The notes beneath the pieces were generated by a model that saw only the letters and a program-made list of their open reading frames with translations, was not told the origin of the DNA and did not search any database. DNA of 60,678 nt, taken from Methanobacteriota archaeon (GTDB lineage Archaea > Halobacteriota > Methanomicrobia > Methanomicrobiales > Methanomicrobiaceae). Of the stretch, positions 46,242 to 55,295 are shown one piece after another (position 1 is the stretch's first letter; each line of letters opens with the position of its first letter). Position numbers and translations under genes: made by a program. Location: positions 1 to 60,678 of the forward strand of contig JAENZA010000003.1 in NCBI GenBank assembly GCA_016841485.1. Direction: 5' to 3'.

Positions 46242-46457
46242 TTACTCGACTTTTTCGACAATAATTCGAATCCTGTCACCATTCTTCAGGCCATGCCCTT
46301 TGGGGATGTCAATATTAAACCACAGGCCTGACGGATTTTCACGGGTTACTGCCGCAGCATCCGAACTTGTGCCCTGGTTCATCAGGCAGTCCTTCTTTTC
46401 ATCGATATTTGCCACAAATTCAATTTCGGAGATAAACTCCAAAACCATTTCACTCAT
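46242..46457 (-). CDS. Small hypothetical protein downstream of the DUF7123 gene
   Basis: 71 residues from ATG 46457 (MSEMVLEFI). The frame is open back to 46649, but earlier Met/Leu starts would overlap the DUF7123 gene. Neither a Shine-Dalgarno nor a TATA box marks this start, so it is uncertain. The C-terminal half SGLWFNIDIPKGHGLKNGDRIRIIVEKVE looks like a small beta-barrel (AbrB-like or translation-factor-like) segment. Function unknown. Confidence 0.5.
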   Translation of the reverse strand: MSEMVLEFISEIEFVANIDEKKDCLMNQGTSSDAAAVTRENPSGLWFNIDIPKGHGLKNGDRIRIIVEKVE

Positions 46458-46573
46458 ATGAGAGCGTAAAACCTTACACACATTAATGGTTTTGGAATCG
46501 GAGACAGGAAGACAGAAATCGGTTACGAAGTACGGATTAAAAGCCAAAATGAGAATTCTATTCGGAGGTACGC

Positions 46574-46825
46574 TTATATGCCTCTTGGAAGTACTCTCCA
46601 GGTTGTACTGTTTGAATAACTCCACCGGCTGATATCGAGTTCTTCGCATATCTCGGACAGGATTGCCAGATTAGTACCGACTTCTTTGGGAGACAATCCA
46701 AGATCCTTTGCAATGTACTTTGACTTGAAATAATGCTTACCCATTTGGATACCCTGTTTCAGGTAATAGAGAATTTTCCCCTGAGTAGGTGAGTATTCTT
46801 TGTTAAAGGAGGACGAATGGGACAT
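46574..46825 (-). CDS. DUF7123-type small winged-helix protein
   Basis: 83 residues. The pattern KHYFKSKYIAKDLGLSPKEVGTNL followed by SYSNSTTWRV is that of the archaeal DUF7123 family, a compact helical, probably DNA-binding domain. A TATA box and an inverted repeat lie upstream. Its last base (46574) lies 116 bases before the next gene call. Confidence 0.72.
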   Translation of the reverse strand: MSHSSSFNKEYSPTQGKILYYLKQGIQMGKHYFKSKYIAKDLGLSPKEVGTNLAILSEICEELDISRWSYSNSTTWRVLPRGI

Positions 46826-46841
46826 TTTCTACACTCCGGAA

Positions 46842-46864
46842 GTAATTTTCCATTTAGAAATTAC
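46842..46864. promoter_or_regulatory. Inverted repeat at the DUF7123 promoter
   Basis: GTAATTT (46842-46848) and AAATTAC (46858-46864) are perfect arms with a 9-base spacer. They sit between the TATA element and the ATG, on the predicted transcription start, and could be an operator for the small protein itself. Confidence 0.4.
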
Positions 46865-46865
46865 T

Positions 46866-46875
46866 ATAATATAAA
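46866..46875 (-). promoter_or_regulatory. Probable TATA box of the DUF7123 gene
   Basis: TTTATATTAT on the minus strand, about 45 bases before ATG 46825. Confidence 0.45.
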
Positions 46876-47032
46876 TGTTTCCTAGCAATTCGGGTTTTTT
46901 TTCAGAAAAGGGGTTCAAATGCAGGTCCATTAGAGATCCAACAGATATTCCTCCACTATATTCTGTACCGAATAGCCATATTGGTGCTATCACAAAACGA
47001 AAAGGAATTTAAAAAAATCCAGGAGGTAATAT

Positions 47033-48895
47033 TTATTCAGCCGGAAATTCTCCAATCTTAGTAATCAGCTCTTTGATCACTTTTTCGCGCATTCCTTCAA
47101 CGAATTTTATACTTCCAACGACGAGATGACCGCCACCGTTCACTCCGCCTCCGATAACCTCTTCTCTGAGTTCGCGGACCATACGGGGAATATTCATCAT
47201 AACCCCCCGTGACCTGATGACCACAAAGTCGGGACCGAGACCCAGGGTGACGACAGGGGAGCCCTGGTGCCGTTTACAGAGAATGTCATGCACTTCACCG
47301 GACGTCTTCCCGGGGGGTGGGAACGTGAACCGGTGGGCATACATCTCCACATCAATCGTGAAGAGCTTGGAGCCGTTGGGAAGATCCTGCTCCGTGACAT
47401 GGGGCATAGATGCACTCAGCTGGTTCTCAATCGCAAGATTCGCTTCAGAGACCAGTAATTTGACGAGACTTCGGTGTCGCTCTTTGTCCGGGCCTATCCC
47501 CAGAATGTCCTTTACAATTTCCCTGCCGTCATTGAACCTCAGCCAGAACTGTTCGTAGTCAAGGGCAAGAGCAATTTCCTTGCATTCATCCTCGGAATAC
47601 GTATCCGCCACCAAGTCCAGGTATAACGCCCTTTCAGGTGCCTCGCTTCTGTCTCCGACAGCCGCAACCGCTGGGAAATGCCGGATATCATTTTCGACCG
47701 GCGGGAAGATCATCCGTGCAAGTTCAGCCCCCAGCATTCCTGCCGTCACCCCGAAGTCCCCGCCGACATGGTAAGGATTGACATGAGCTTCAAGGAAGGC
47801 GTCCGTGCTCTCGTCGGGATGGTGATGGTCCACAACAACAATGGAGATACCATAGATCTTGGCCATGCGGTACGAGGGTTCATCCTCCTCCGTCGAACCG
47901 TTGTCCATCATGAGGATGAGCGGAAGTTTCTGCCCGTAGCGGACGAAATCCTTCAGCGCAAAATCCAGGTCACGGGTAACATCCTCAATTTCATAAAACG
48001 GTGCCTTTGAGGGTGCCCGCTTAAAGAGGTGACTTTCGGTATCGGGATCTCCGCCGGATTCCCGTATCAGCATCGTGACCGCACGTTCCACCGCGACTGC
48101 CGCAGTAATACCATCCGCATCCGCATGATGCCTGAGGACGATCGGCTGGGCGGTGAAGATCGCTTTCCTGATGATCTTTGCGACCTTCTGCATCTCGGGT
48201 TTCAGGAGCTCGAGCACCTCACTTTCCACCATGAACGGAAGATCATCCGGCTGGGCACGCACCTCAAGGGCCTGTTCGATCCTCTTTTCTACGGCCTCGC
48301 GCTCATCTCCGGTAAGAACCGATATGTTTCCTACTTCAATCTGAAGACGCCCGTTTCTCATCATCACTTCCCCGGATACGGAGACCATATCCCCAAGCTC
48401 AACCTCGGGGTATGCCCTGACACCTGCCTCAATGAAGGCCGCGGCATCCTCTGTTCCGGTTTCGTCGACCACGGTAAAGATGGTCGGACCAGAGGTCTGC
48501 TTGATCTGGGCCACTTCCACGTCAACGGACACCTGACGCCCGACCCTGTCTTTAAGTTCGGAAAGCCGAACATTTGACGGTTTTTTGGTCACCGTTTCAA
48601 GATTATATCTGGTCGGCACGACTTCCAGGAGATCAATGTTTCCGTTGCTGCGGATGGAGAGAACCTTGACAAAGATCATCTCTCCTTCAGTATGCCGTGT
48701 TTTTATGTTCGATTTATGGACCAGCCCTTTGACCCGGGAATTCAGGAAGACAAAGGTTCCGAAATTCGCAAATCCCTGAACTTTTGCCTCGTAAATGTTC
48801 CCCTCCTCAATATCACTGAGTCCGCACGGTGCACCTAGTCGGTACACAATCATTTCACCATTATCGGTCATGTCTTCACGCTCTTTTATATTCAT
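47033..48895 (-). CDS. DHH-family phosphoesterase, RecJ-like, with S1 and OB domains
   Basis: 620 residues from ATG 48895; ATG 48871 (MTDNGEMIV) is an equally likely start. N-terminal S1 domain (about 30-95), a tRNA_anti-type OB domain (about 115-205), then DHH motifs (HHADADG, MMDNGS, VVDHHHPDE) and a DHHA1 end (GGGVNGGGHLVVG). Probably a single-stranded nuclease acting in replication or RNA turnover; related archaeal proteins bind the replisome. It lies 12 bases past the PhoU/RCK gene. Confidence 0.9.
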   Translation of the reverse strand: MNIKEREDMTDNGEMIVYRLGAPCGLSDIEEGNIYEAKVQGFANFGTFVFLNSRVKGLVHKSNIKTRHTEGEMIFVKVLSIRSNGNIDLLEVVPTRYNLETVTKKPSNVRLSELKDRVGRQVSVDVEVAQIKQTSGPTIFTVVDETGTEDAAAFIEAGVRAYPEVELGDMVSVSGEVMMRNGRLQIEVGNISVLTGDEREAVEKRIEQALEVRAQPDDLPFMVESEVLELLKPEMQKVAKIIRKAIFTAQPIVLRHHADADGITAAVAVERAVTMLIRESGGDPDTESHLFKRAPSKAPFYEIEDVTRDLDFALKDFVRYGQKLPLILMMDNGSTEEDEPSYRMAKIYGISIVVVDHHHPDESTDAFLEAHVNPYHVGGDFGVTAGMLGAELARMIFPPVENDIRHFPAVAAVGDRSEAPERALYLDLVADTYSEDECKEIALALDYEQFWLRFNDGREIVKDILGIGPDKERHRSLVKLLVSEANLAIENQLSASMPHVTEQDLPNGSKLFTIDVEMYAHRFTFPPPGKTSGEVHDILCKRHQGSPVVTLGLGPDFVVIRSRGVMMNIPRMVRELREEVIGGGVNGGGHLVVGSIKFVEGMREKVIKELITKIGEFPAE

Positions 48896-48907
48896 CCGGC
48901 AGATCGA

Positions 48908-50086
48908 TTACCGTGATAGTTCGTACAGACGGCATTCGCCGTCACGTCTTCCTTTGGCGATAATTATATCGCCGGCCTGAAGGCGTTCATCCTTCTTGGG
49001 CCGGTATCTCCACTTCGATTTGTGCTTGATTGCAAGTACCACCATCCCGGTTACTGTGCCGAGCGATGCTTCCTTCAGGCTTTTTCCTGCAAGCGAAGAT
49101 TTCTCGTGCACCTGTATCTTCGTGATGATTTCATCCGATTCGCGGACGATCTTTCTGAATACCGGGGGAATTTCTATGTCACGGAGAATGACATCAACGA
49201 TGAGACCCGCTGCATTCGTGATATTGTCTGCAAATGATGACATGTAAAGAAGGCCGCGAAGGTACTCCACATTGGAGATTCTCCGCGATGCCTCCAGGAT
49301 CCAGAGATCCAGCTGGTACCGCATATCATCCATCTTCGCACCCAGGGAGACCACTTCATCGGCGACCTCCTTGTTGTTAAAGAGAAGGGAGGTGTATGCA
49401 AGTCCGACCGCAAATTCAGAAATATCCTTCATCTTCACGATCAGTTTGACCGCACGATCGAGGTCGGTAACGACCCCCCCTTCCGGCTGCTCTTCGGGTG
49501 CCGGGATCTCTGCACCACAGAGGTCGTGGAGGGGAACGACACCGCTCTCGATACCTTTTGCAATAAGGATATCCCCGTCGAGGATTCGGGTGTCACGGTC
49601 AGGATTGTAGATCCACGACACGCCGCGCCGCAGCGCAATGACCATCATACCGACGGTACTCTGGAGTTTCTGTTCCCCCAGTGTCCTCCCGTCAATTCCC
49701 GAGTTCTCCGCAACCACTACCCGTACGGTTACTTCTTCCGCTTCGGGAAGTGCCTGCCTCAGTTTTGCAGGAAACCTGATATTTTTCAGGATGATGGTGG
49801 CTATCTCTGATGCGGAATTTGCGATCTTTTCCGCCGCTTCGGATACCTGCAGGAGACCGCTCATGGCCTCCGCCTCTTCCACTCTCCGGGCACCGAGAAT
49901 ACTCTGAATTCTGGCCTGGTAGACCAGCTTGTTCATGCTCTCTTCGAGGTTAATTACTTCCTGTGCAATTTCCCTGCTCTCAAACAATATGGCAGAATAG
50001 GAAAGGTCAACCATGAGTTCCGAGATATCCTTCATCTCAATGAGGACATCTTTAAAACTGACCGGCTGATACTCTAGTTCAGTCAT
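48908..50086 (-). CDS. Duplicated PhoU-like / RCK_C (TrkA-C) regulatory protein
   Basis: 392 residues in two similar halves (about 1-205 and 215-392). Each half has a PhoU-like helical region (MKDISELMVDLSYSAILF and MKDISEFAVGLAYTSLLF) and then an RCK_C domain (DGDILIAKG and AGDIIIAKG). It has no membrane helix, so it would gate or regulate a partner. The nearest candidate partner is the MgtE-like transporter 54 bases upstream. RCK_C domains can bind ions or cyclic dinucleotides. Confidence 0.88.
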   Translation of the reverse strand: MTELEYQPVSFKDVLIEMKDISELMVDLSYSAILFESREIAQEVINLEESMNKLVYQARIQSILGARRVEEAEAMSGLLQVSEAAEKIANSASEIATIILKNIRFPAKLRQALPEAEEVTVRVVVAENSGIDGRTLGEQKLQSTVGMMVIALRRGVSWIYNPDRDTRILDGDILIAKGIESGVVPLHDLCGAEIPAPEEQPEGGVVTDLDRAVKLIVKMKDISEFAVGLAYTSLLFNNKEVADEVVSLGAKMDDMRYQLDLWILEASRRISNVEYLRGLLYMSSFADNITNAAGLIVDVILRDIEIPPVFRKIVRESDEIITKIQVHEKSSLAGKSLKEASLGTVTGMVVLAIKHKSKWRYRPKKDERLQAGDIIIAKGRRDGECRLYELSR

Positions 50087-50140
50087 AGATGGTTAATCCT
50101 GATATTATTGAATTGGTGGTATGTATCATTATGCTTCTGC

Positions 50141-51346
50141 TTATACCAGCATATGCAGCACAGTGACCAGAACTGCCGCCCCAATGAGATCAATGGTTGC
50201 CGATATTACCGGAATGCCGAAATTGTCCGGATCAAGTCCGTAGCGAAAAGATAGCCCGGCGGTCGCATAGGCAATACCACTGACAAGCGTCATGACCACC
50301 AATGCTGAGATCAACACCGCCACAAAGAGTGATCGTACGTCCGGTGAACCTAGGCCGAGGAAGTGTGCTGAAACAAAGGCGATCAGGGTTATAAGCGGCA
50401 TGATGATGAGGACATACGCATAGGACATACCAAACTGCCGAAATACCGTACGTTCGGGAACCAGCGCAGGTTCAATGGCGCCGGTATGCATACCCGTTGC
50501 AAGGCGGGAACAGAGAATTCCTCCAATCGAACCGCACATCCCCGCAAAAGGAGTGATAATAATCAGGAATACCCCGTATTCGACGAGCTGCTCCAGATCA
50601 AGCGTGTAGGTAAGACCTGCAAGGGTCCCGACGAAGGAGAGCGCGATGAGAAGGGGAATTATCTCTCTGCCTATCTCCCGGACTTTTGTATTGCCGACAG
50701 CGACATAGATGAACGAGAGTGCCGCGAGGACAATGATGAACAGGAAAAGCCCGCCACGGACAGCCGGGCTTATCTGAAGAACTGCAAGCGTCGTCAGAAC
50801 GAGCAGCGGAAGCGTGACGATATCACCGCTTGTCGTCACCGTCGGTGATGCTATCATGTCAAGGTCCAGCCCGTAACGGTAACTGATATAGGCAACCAGC
50901 AGGGTAATTCCCATCACAATGACCCCTGAAAGGATACCTGAAATCACCGAAATAACGACAAAATCGATGAAATTCAGTCCCTCAATGCCGAATATAAGGG
51001 CTACCCCCCATGCTATGAGACCAAGGGCAAATGCAATGATGACCGTGACGATAAAGGAGGCCCTGAGATTTGCCCCAAGCACGCCTTCATTGGAGAAATC
51101 CATATCAAATTCCCCAAGGTGCATGGTTGAGGAGAGACGGGATGCAAGAACTCCTGAGATGCTCCCACGCATATTGATGGAAGGCGGGACCATGATCATA
51201 ATTCCGGGTAGCAGCACAATCAGTTCAGAAACAGATCCAAGATAAATCCCGGCCGCGCTTGCTGCAAACGCACTGAGAAAAAGAGCTGCCAATCCTGTAA
51301 CAAATGCACGGGATACGCCCCCTATCCGGACCTGCACATTCCTCAC
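50141..51346 (-). CDS. MgtE-like divalent cation transporter (SLC41-type, two units)
   Basis: 401 residues with about ten helices in two related halves, each with the MgtE membrane motif (PPSINMRGSISGVLASRL; MCGSIGGILCSRLATGMHTG). It lacks the CBS and N domains of bacterial MgtE. Magnesium or a related cation is the expected substrate. Probably co-transcribed with the PhoU/RCK gene downstream. Confidence 0.87.
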   Translation of the reverse strand: MRNVQVRIGGVSRAFVTGLAALFLSAFAASAAGIYLGSVSELIVLLPGIMIMVPPSINMRGSISGVLASRLSSTMHLGEFDMDFSNEGVLGANLRASFIVTVIIAFALGLIAWGVALIFGIEGLNFIDFVVISVISGILSGVIVMGITLLVAYISYRYGLDLDMIASPTVTTSGDIVTLPLLVLTTLAVLQISPAVRGGLFLFIIVLAALSFIYVAVGNTKVREIGREIIPLLIALSFVGTLAGLTYTLDLEQLVEYGVFLIIITPFAGMCGSIGGILCSRLATGMHTGAIEPALVPERTVFRQFGMSYAYVLIIMPLITLIAFVSAHFLGLGSPDVRSLFVAVLISALVVMTLVSGIAYATAGLSFRYGLDPDNFGIPVISATIDLIGAAVLVTVLHMLV

Positions 51347-51365
51347 CTTCCCCAGGCATACTCAT

Positions 51366-52313
51366 TTAACTCCTATAGGTTATTTCGATCATCTCCAGAT
51401 CATCCGGAGCGATCACTTCTCCCTCATACTGTTCTTTTGCATCATGTATATGGGTTTTCGTCCCGGTGTACCGCGAACTGATATGAACGAGTGCAAGACG
51501 GTGCGCTTTTATCTCACGCGCAACGGCCGCCGCCTCACCCGCGGTGGAATGATAGACATCTCGTGCACGCTCTGCCTCTGAATCATCATAGGTCGCGTCA
51601 TGGATAAGCAGGTCGGCCTCCATCGCATACTGCGCCCACCCACGGCAATCCGGACGGGTATCACCGGTATACACCAACTTTCTTCCCGGACGTGCAGGGC
51701 CCAGAATCTGGTCAGCGGTTACTTCCCTTCTACCGCCTTCAAATTCTACGGTGACGGATTCACCCCTCTGCAGGCAACCGAAGAGCGGTCCAGGGGGGAC
51801 ACCGAGGCTGATTGCCTTCTCGCGGTCGAATCTCCCCGGACGCTCATCCTCCGTCAGGATATATCCAAGCCCCAGGGTATTGTGCCGGTTTGCAAAGGCG
51901 CGTATGTGATACCCGTCGAAGGAGACCGTCATCCCGTCGGAGAGTTCGCGGGGCTGGAGGGCAAACCCGAGCGGGGTCCTTGAAATTCCTTCGACATACT
52001 CCACAAATTCATGCACCCACCGTGGCCCGTATATTTTCAGGGGCTCGGTCCGCCCCATGAACGACATCGTCTGCAACAGCCCCGGCACCCCCAGGTAATG
52101 GTCAGCATGCCAGTGGGTGATGAAGATGGCATCGACGGTAAATCCGGTTCTGGCCCGCATCATCTGCTGTTGTGCACCCTCACCGCAGTCAAAAAGAAGC
52201 GTATCCGAACCCCGGCGAATCATCACACAGGACGGATTTCTGTTGATCGTGGGAAGTGCCCCCGCAGTACCGAGAAAGTAGACATACAGGGTTTCTCCGG
52301 CTATCTGAACCAC
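51366..52313 (-). CDS. rnz: Ribonuclease Z
   Basis: 315 residues from a GTG at 52313. Metallo-beta-lactamase fold with FLGTAGALPT at the start, THWHADHYLGVPG (metal ligands), VYTGDTRPD and a later LVHISSRY. It trims tRNA 3' ends, here essential because both tRNAs in the window lack encoded CCA. The start overlaps the preceding gene by 13 bases. A GGAGG sits almost on the GTG, so the exact start is uncertain. Confidence 0.92.
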   Translation of the reverse strand: MVQIAGETLYVYFLGTAGALPTINRNPSCVMIRRGSDTLLFDCGEGAQQQMMRARTGFTVDAIFITHWHADHYLGVPGLLQTMSFMGRTEPLKIYGPRWVHEFVEYVEGISRTPLGFALQPRELSDGMTVSFDGYHIRAFANRHNTLGLGYILTEDERPGRFDREKAISLGVPPGPLFGCLQRGESVTVEFEGGRREVTADQILGPARPGRKLVYTGDTRPDCRGWAQYAMEADLLIHDATYDDSEAERARDVYHSTAGEAAAVAREIKAHRLALVHISSRYTGTKTHIHDAKEQYEGEVIAPDDLEMIEITYRS

Positions 52314-53074
52314 CTCCTGAACGTATCTAGGCTCTCTGCCGCCTCCGTAAGATTGCGCCCTTCAACGACGCATATCCCGTCGTACTGCTTTTTTACACAG
52401 GCTCCGACCATTTCCCAGTCGATGGTACCGGCACCGAGTGCCAGGTGTTCATCTGCAGACCCGTGATTATCGTGAATATGCATATGTCCTGCGCTGCCCA
52501 GGTAACTCAGAAACGCATCCACCTTTCCGACGGTGTTTGCATGCCCGACATCTATGGTTGCAGAGACCCCTTCCACGCCATCAATCATGCCGAAGAGCTC
52601 TTCAGGCATCCTGCAGAGAAAATCCGGAATATCAGGCATATTTTCAAGACAGACCAGCACCCCGTTTTCAATACCGCATCGCCCGATTTCCCTGAGCGCA
52701 TCCTTGTGCAGGTCCCATACATTCCCGGGAACGAGGCGGCCGTGGGGGGAGACGTATCCCGGGTGGATGGTGACCCGGTCGGTAATTTCACCGGCCTTCT
52801 CCACACAGGCGCACAACTGCCGTACCGATTCCTGATAAATGGGATAGTTCAACGATCCGATATTGAGATCGGTAAACGGCGCATGAACCGAAATCCCAAG
52901 AGAGGTCGTCTCAATGACCTCACATATGCGCCGAAACGCCAGTGGTTCTTCGATGCGATAATTGCCGTCGGCTGATATTTCCCAGCCGTCATAGCCGCAT
53001 TCCTCTATCCCATAGACCCAGTCAATGGATGACCAGACCTTCGAAGACGAGGCAAAATATACGCTCGCCGTCAT
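52301..53074 (-). CDS. TIM-barrel sugar phosphate isomerase / AP endonuclease family 2 protein
   Basis: 257 residues. AP2Ec-type TIM barrel with the metal-binding HPG (TIHPGYVSP), ENMPD, DVGHAN, HIHDNHG and EG (VVEGRN) motifs. Members include endonuclease IV and sugar isomerases, and the sequence does not decide between them. It overlaps the UPF0200 gene upstream (ATGA junction). Confidence 0.85.
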   Translation of the reverse strand: MTASVYFASSSKVWSSIDWVYGIEECGYDGWEISADGNYRIEEPLAFRRICEVIETTSLGISVHAPFTDLNIGSLNYPIYQESVRQLCACVEKAGEITDRVTIHPGYVSPHGRLVPGNVWDLHKDALREIGRCGIENGVLVCLENMPDIPDFLCRMPEELFGMIDGVEGVSATIDVGHANTVGKVDAFLSYLGSAGHMHIHDNHGSADEHLALGAGTIDWEMVGACVKKQYDGICVVEGRNLTEAAESLDTFRRWFR

Positions 53075-53619
53075 ACATCTCCCATTAATTTCCGGAGAAT
53101 GGACCGGGTTTTTATTTCATATTCGCTCATCCCGCCGTCATTTGTAACAGAATAATCCGCCATAAGGATGGCCTCACCGAGACCCCACCCAAGTTCCCGC
53201 CCGTCGCGGGCCGTGAGTTCCTCAGCGCTTATGATATCATCCTCCCGTCCTCGGTCCCGGATGCGCGCCAGTCTCAGGTCATATGGAGATTCGACAGCGA
53301 CGAGATAAAACTCTTCAAAGTGTTCCCTGAATCTGACAACCTCGGCGTCACTCCGGATGCCATCGACGAGAACAACATCGGCGCCCGCCTTCTCAATGGC
53401 AGCAATGCTCAGCGTCGCAAGGGCATCCCTCCCGTATTCCTGGCGAAGCTCTCCCGAAATCCGCCCCATCGTTTCATCAGTCGGGGAGAGACCCTGCCGC
53501 CGGACTTCCCTGCGGACAACATCACCCATCACTACCACCGGTATACCAAGTTCACCGGCAATCCTTGAAAACTCGCCCTTTCCAGTTGCCGGCAGACCAA
53601 CCACTCCAATAACTTTCAT
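53071..53619 (-). CDS. UPF0200 P-loop nucleotide kinase-like protein
   Basis: 182 residues. P-loop GLPATGKGEF, a DVVRREVRRQG helix and a DGIRSDAEV region like adenylate and dephospho-CoA kinases. Archaeal UPF0200 family; activity unproven. It shares an ATGA junction with the TIM-barrel gene. Confidence 0.84.
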   Translation of the reverse strand: MKVIGVVGLPATGKGEFSRIAGELGIPVVVMGDVVRREVRRQGLSPTDETMGRISGELRQEYGRDALATLSIAAIEKAGADVVLVDGIRSDAEVVRFREHFEEFYLVAVESPYDLRLARIRDRGREDDIISAEELTARDGRELGWGLGEAILMADYSVTNDGGMSEYEIKTRSILRKLMGDV

Positions 53620-53653
53620 CTATTTTCGTCCCTGCACCCCGGGTGCGTATATC

Positions 53654-54469
53654 CTAATACGTTCTCCGTGCCTGGAGAATATCTGTGAGTACTATCGAAT
53701 CTGCGATGATAATCCGGTTGTCGACATAGGCAACCTCCCCGTCCTCACGGGTCCGGATCCTCACCGGCCGACGGAGTTTATCTGCAATTTTTTTCAGGTC
53801 GTCAAATCCCAACGGTGGAATGTTCCCTTCTACCCCCTGATTGAGCACGAGATCGTGGTCACCGATCTCCTTTGCGATATGATATACATCATCTTCCCTG
53901 CCCGGAAAGAGCGTGACAACGACCTGAAATTCGTCCATTCGTCCTTCTTCACGTGCTTTCATGCACAGTCCCAAGGATTCCCGGACATGATCCGTCACCT
54001 CCGGACCCACACGGAATAGGTGCGGATAGTGCTCCCACCGGGTTTTGATATCCATGTGCACCAAGTCGAGAAGGCCGCGTTCAATCAGTGCACGGAGGGT
54101 CTCCGGAAATACCCCGTTGGTCTGTACACCGATCTTGAGACCCATCTCCCGGCACCCTTCGGCAAGTTCAATGAGGGCATCTTTCTGCAGGGTGGGTTCG
54201 CCCCCCGAAAAGATGACTCCCGAAATGATCATCCTTGATGAACGGATCATATCGAGCACTTCCTCTGTGTCCCTAACATCCTGCCCAGACTGCAGTGCCA
54301 GGTTGTGACAGTAGTGACACCGTACCGGGCAGCCTCTAAGAAATACCGTACAGACGGATCGCCCCCGCCAGTCCACGGTACTTACCGGAACAAATCCACC
54401 GAAATTTACTCTCAAAAAACCACCGATCTTCTCTGATAACTTGGAGGTGGAATCACTTGAAAGTTTCAA
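53654..54469 (-). CDS. Radical SAM activating protein, NrdG-like (NrdG2 type)
   Basis: 271 residues from TTG 54469. A second TTG at 54415 (before RVNFGGFVP) is preceded by GGTGG and fits family starts such as MRVNFGG, so the true protein may be 253 residues. The [4Fe-4S] motif is CHYCHN (CPVRCHYCHN), with GGEPTLQ and QTNGVFPE of radical SAM enzymes. It would make the glycyl radical in an anaerobic ribonucleotide reductase or related enzyme. No nrdD is in the window. Confidence 0.83.
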   Translation of the reverse strand: MKLSSDSTSKLSEKIGGFLRVNFGGFVPVSTVDWRGRSVCTVFLRGCPVRCHYCHNLALQSGQDVRDTEEVLDMIRSSRMIISGVIFSGGEPTLQKDALIELAEGCREMGLKIGVQTNGVFPETLRALIERGLLDLVHMDIKTRWEHYPHLFRVGPEVTDHVRESLGLCMKAREEGRMDEFQVVVTLFPGREDDVYHIAKEIGDHDLVLNQGVEGNIPPLGFDDLKKIADKLRRPVRIRTREDGEVAYVDNRIIIADSIVLTDILQARRTY

Positions 54470-54503
54470 TTGAACCTATGATCTTCTCTTCACCTTCACC
54501 ATC

Positions 54504-54513
54504 ATTTATTGGA
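54504..54513. promoter_or_regulatory. Shared TATA-like element between the radical SAM gene and aroD
   Basis: CATTTATTGG reads as CCAATAAATG on the other strand. It lies about 39 bases before GTG 54548 and about 40 bases before TTG 54469, so one element may serve both divergent genes. Confidence 0.35.
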
Positions 54514-54547
54514 GGAGAAGGAAAAATGTTAGGAGAAGGAATTGTAT

Positions 54548-55174
54548 GTGAAAACGGTTGTCGCACTTACTTCAAAGGAGGATCTTTTCAAGGCTGCCTC
54601 AAGCGGCGCGGATCTGATTGAGCTGCGCATCGACCTCTTCGATATCTCGCCCGAAGATATTACTGCTGAAGGCATTCCGTTGCCTCCATTGATCGTCACC
54701 CTGAGGAGCAGAGAGGAAGGAGGAAGCTTTGACGGCACGCCGGAGGAATGGCTGGAAACGGTGATAACGTGGTGCCGGACAGCAGCCTGGATTGATGTCG
54801 AAAGAAAATTCAGCAGATACTCACGCAATCTGACAACTGCAGGAACCTGCCGAATAATCGCCTCCGCGCATCTCCCGGATACCCCCGGTCAGGAGGATCT
54901 TGCCCGTCTGGAAACACAACTCAGGGACTACGGGAACATTCCGAAGATCATCGTGACCCCCCGCAGCCATCGTGATGTCCTGTCTCTCCTGACCTTCACA
55001 CTTGATGCGCCAAAGCCCCTCTGCACCGGCGCGATGGGGGACGGGTACAGATATGCACGGGCACTGGTGGCGCTCTTCGGTTCCGAGCTTATCTACTGCC
55101 ATTTTGGCACCCCCACAGCACCGGGCCAATACCATATTGATGCGATGAAGCAAATCCTGGAGGATCTTTCCTGA
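54548..55174 (+). CDS. aroD: 3-Dehydroquinate dehydratase, type I
   Basis: 208 residues from GTG 54548 (a TTG at 54542 would add two residues). It dehydrates 3-dehydroquinate in the shikimate pathway. The Schiff-base Lys is in IPKIIVTP and the catalytic His in ASAHLPDTPG; the N-terminus has the acid-rich GADLIELRIDLF. No other aro gene is adjacent. Confidence 0.92.
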   Translation: MKTVVALTSKEDLFKAASSGADLIELRIDLFDISPEDITAEGIPLPPLIVTLRSREEGGSFDGTPEEWLETVITWCRTAAWIDVERKFSRYSRNLTTAGTCRIIASAHLPDTPGQEDLARLETQLRDYGNIPKIIVTPRSHRDVLSLLTFTLDAPKPLCTGAMGDGYRYARALVALFGSELIYCHFGTPTAPGQYHIDAMKQILEDLS

Positions 55175-55295
55175 TGGGAGAGGCCATACAACAGGTTCGT
55201 CCCTGCAGCCATACGACCGAATCCGGACGTCCTGACAGACCGGACGGACAGGTGATATCCCCTGGGACAACGAAGCTTTTTCAGACCCCTGATCG

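Noticed and set aside
46242-46825. Frameshifted single gene made of the DUF7123 frame and the next frame
   Set aside because: The DUF7123 translation ends at its usual conserved TTWRV end, so it looks complete; no family with such a fusion is known to me.
54527-54622. 31-codon ORF with a strong Shine-Dalgarno (GGAGGAGAAGG) overlapping aroD
   Set aside because: The predicted transcription start from the TATA element at 54504 lies near or after its ATG, so the ribosome site would be outside the mRNA.
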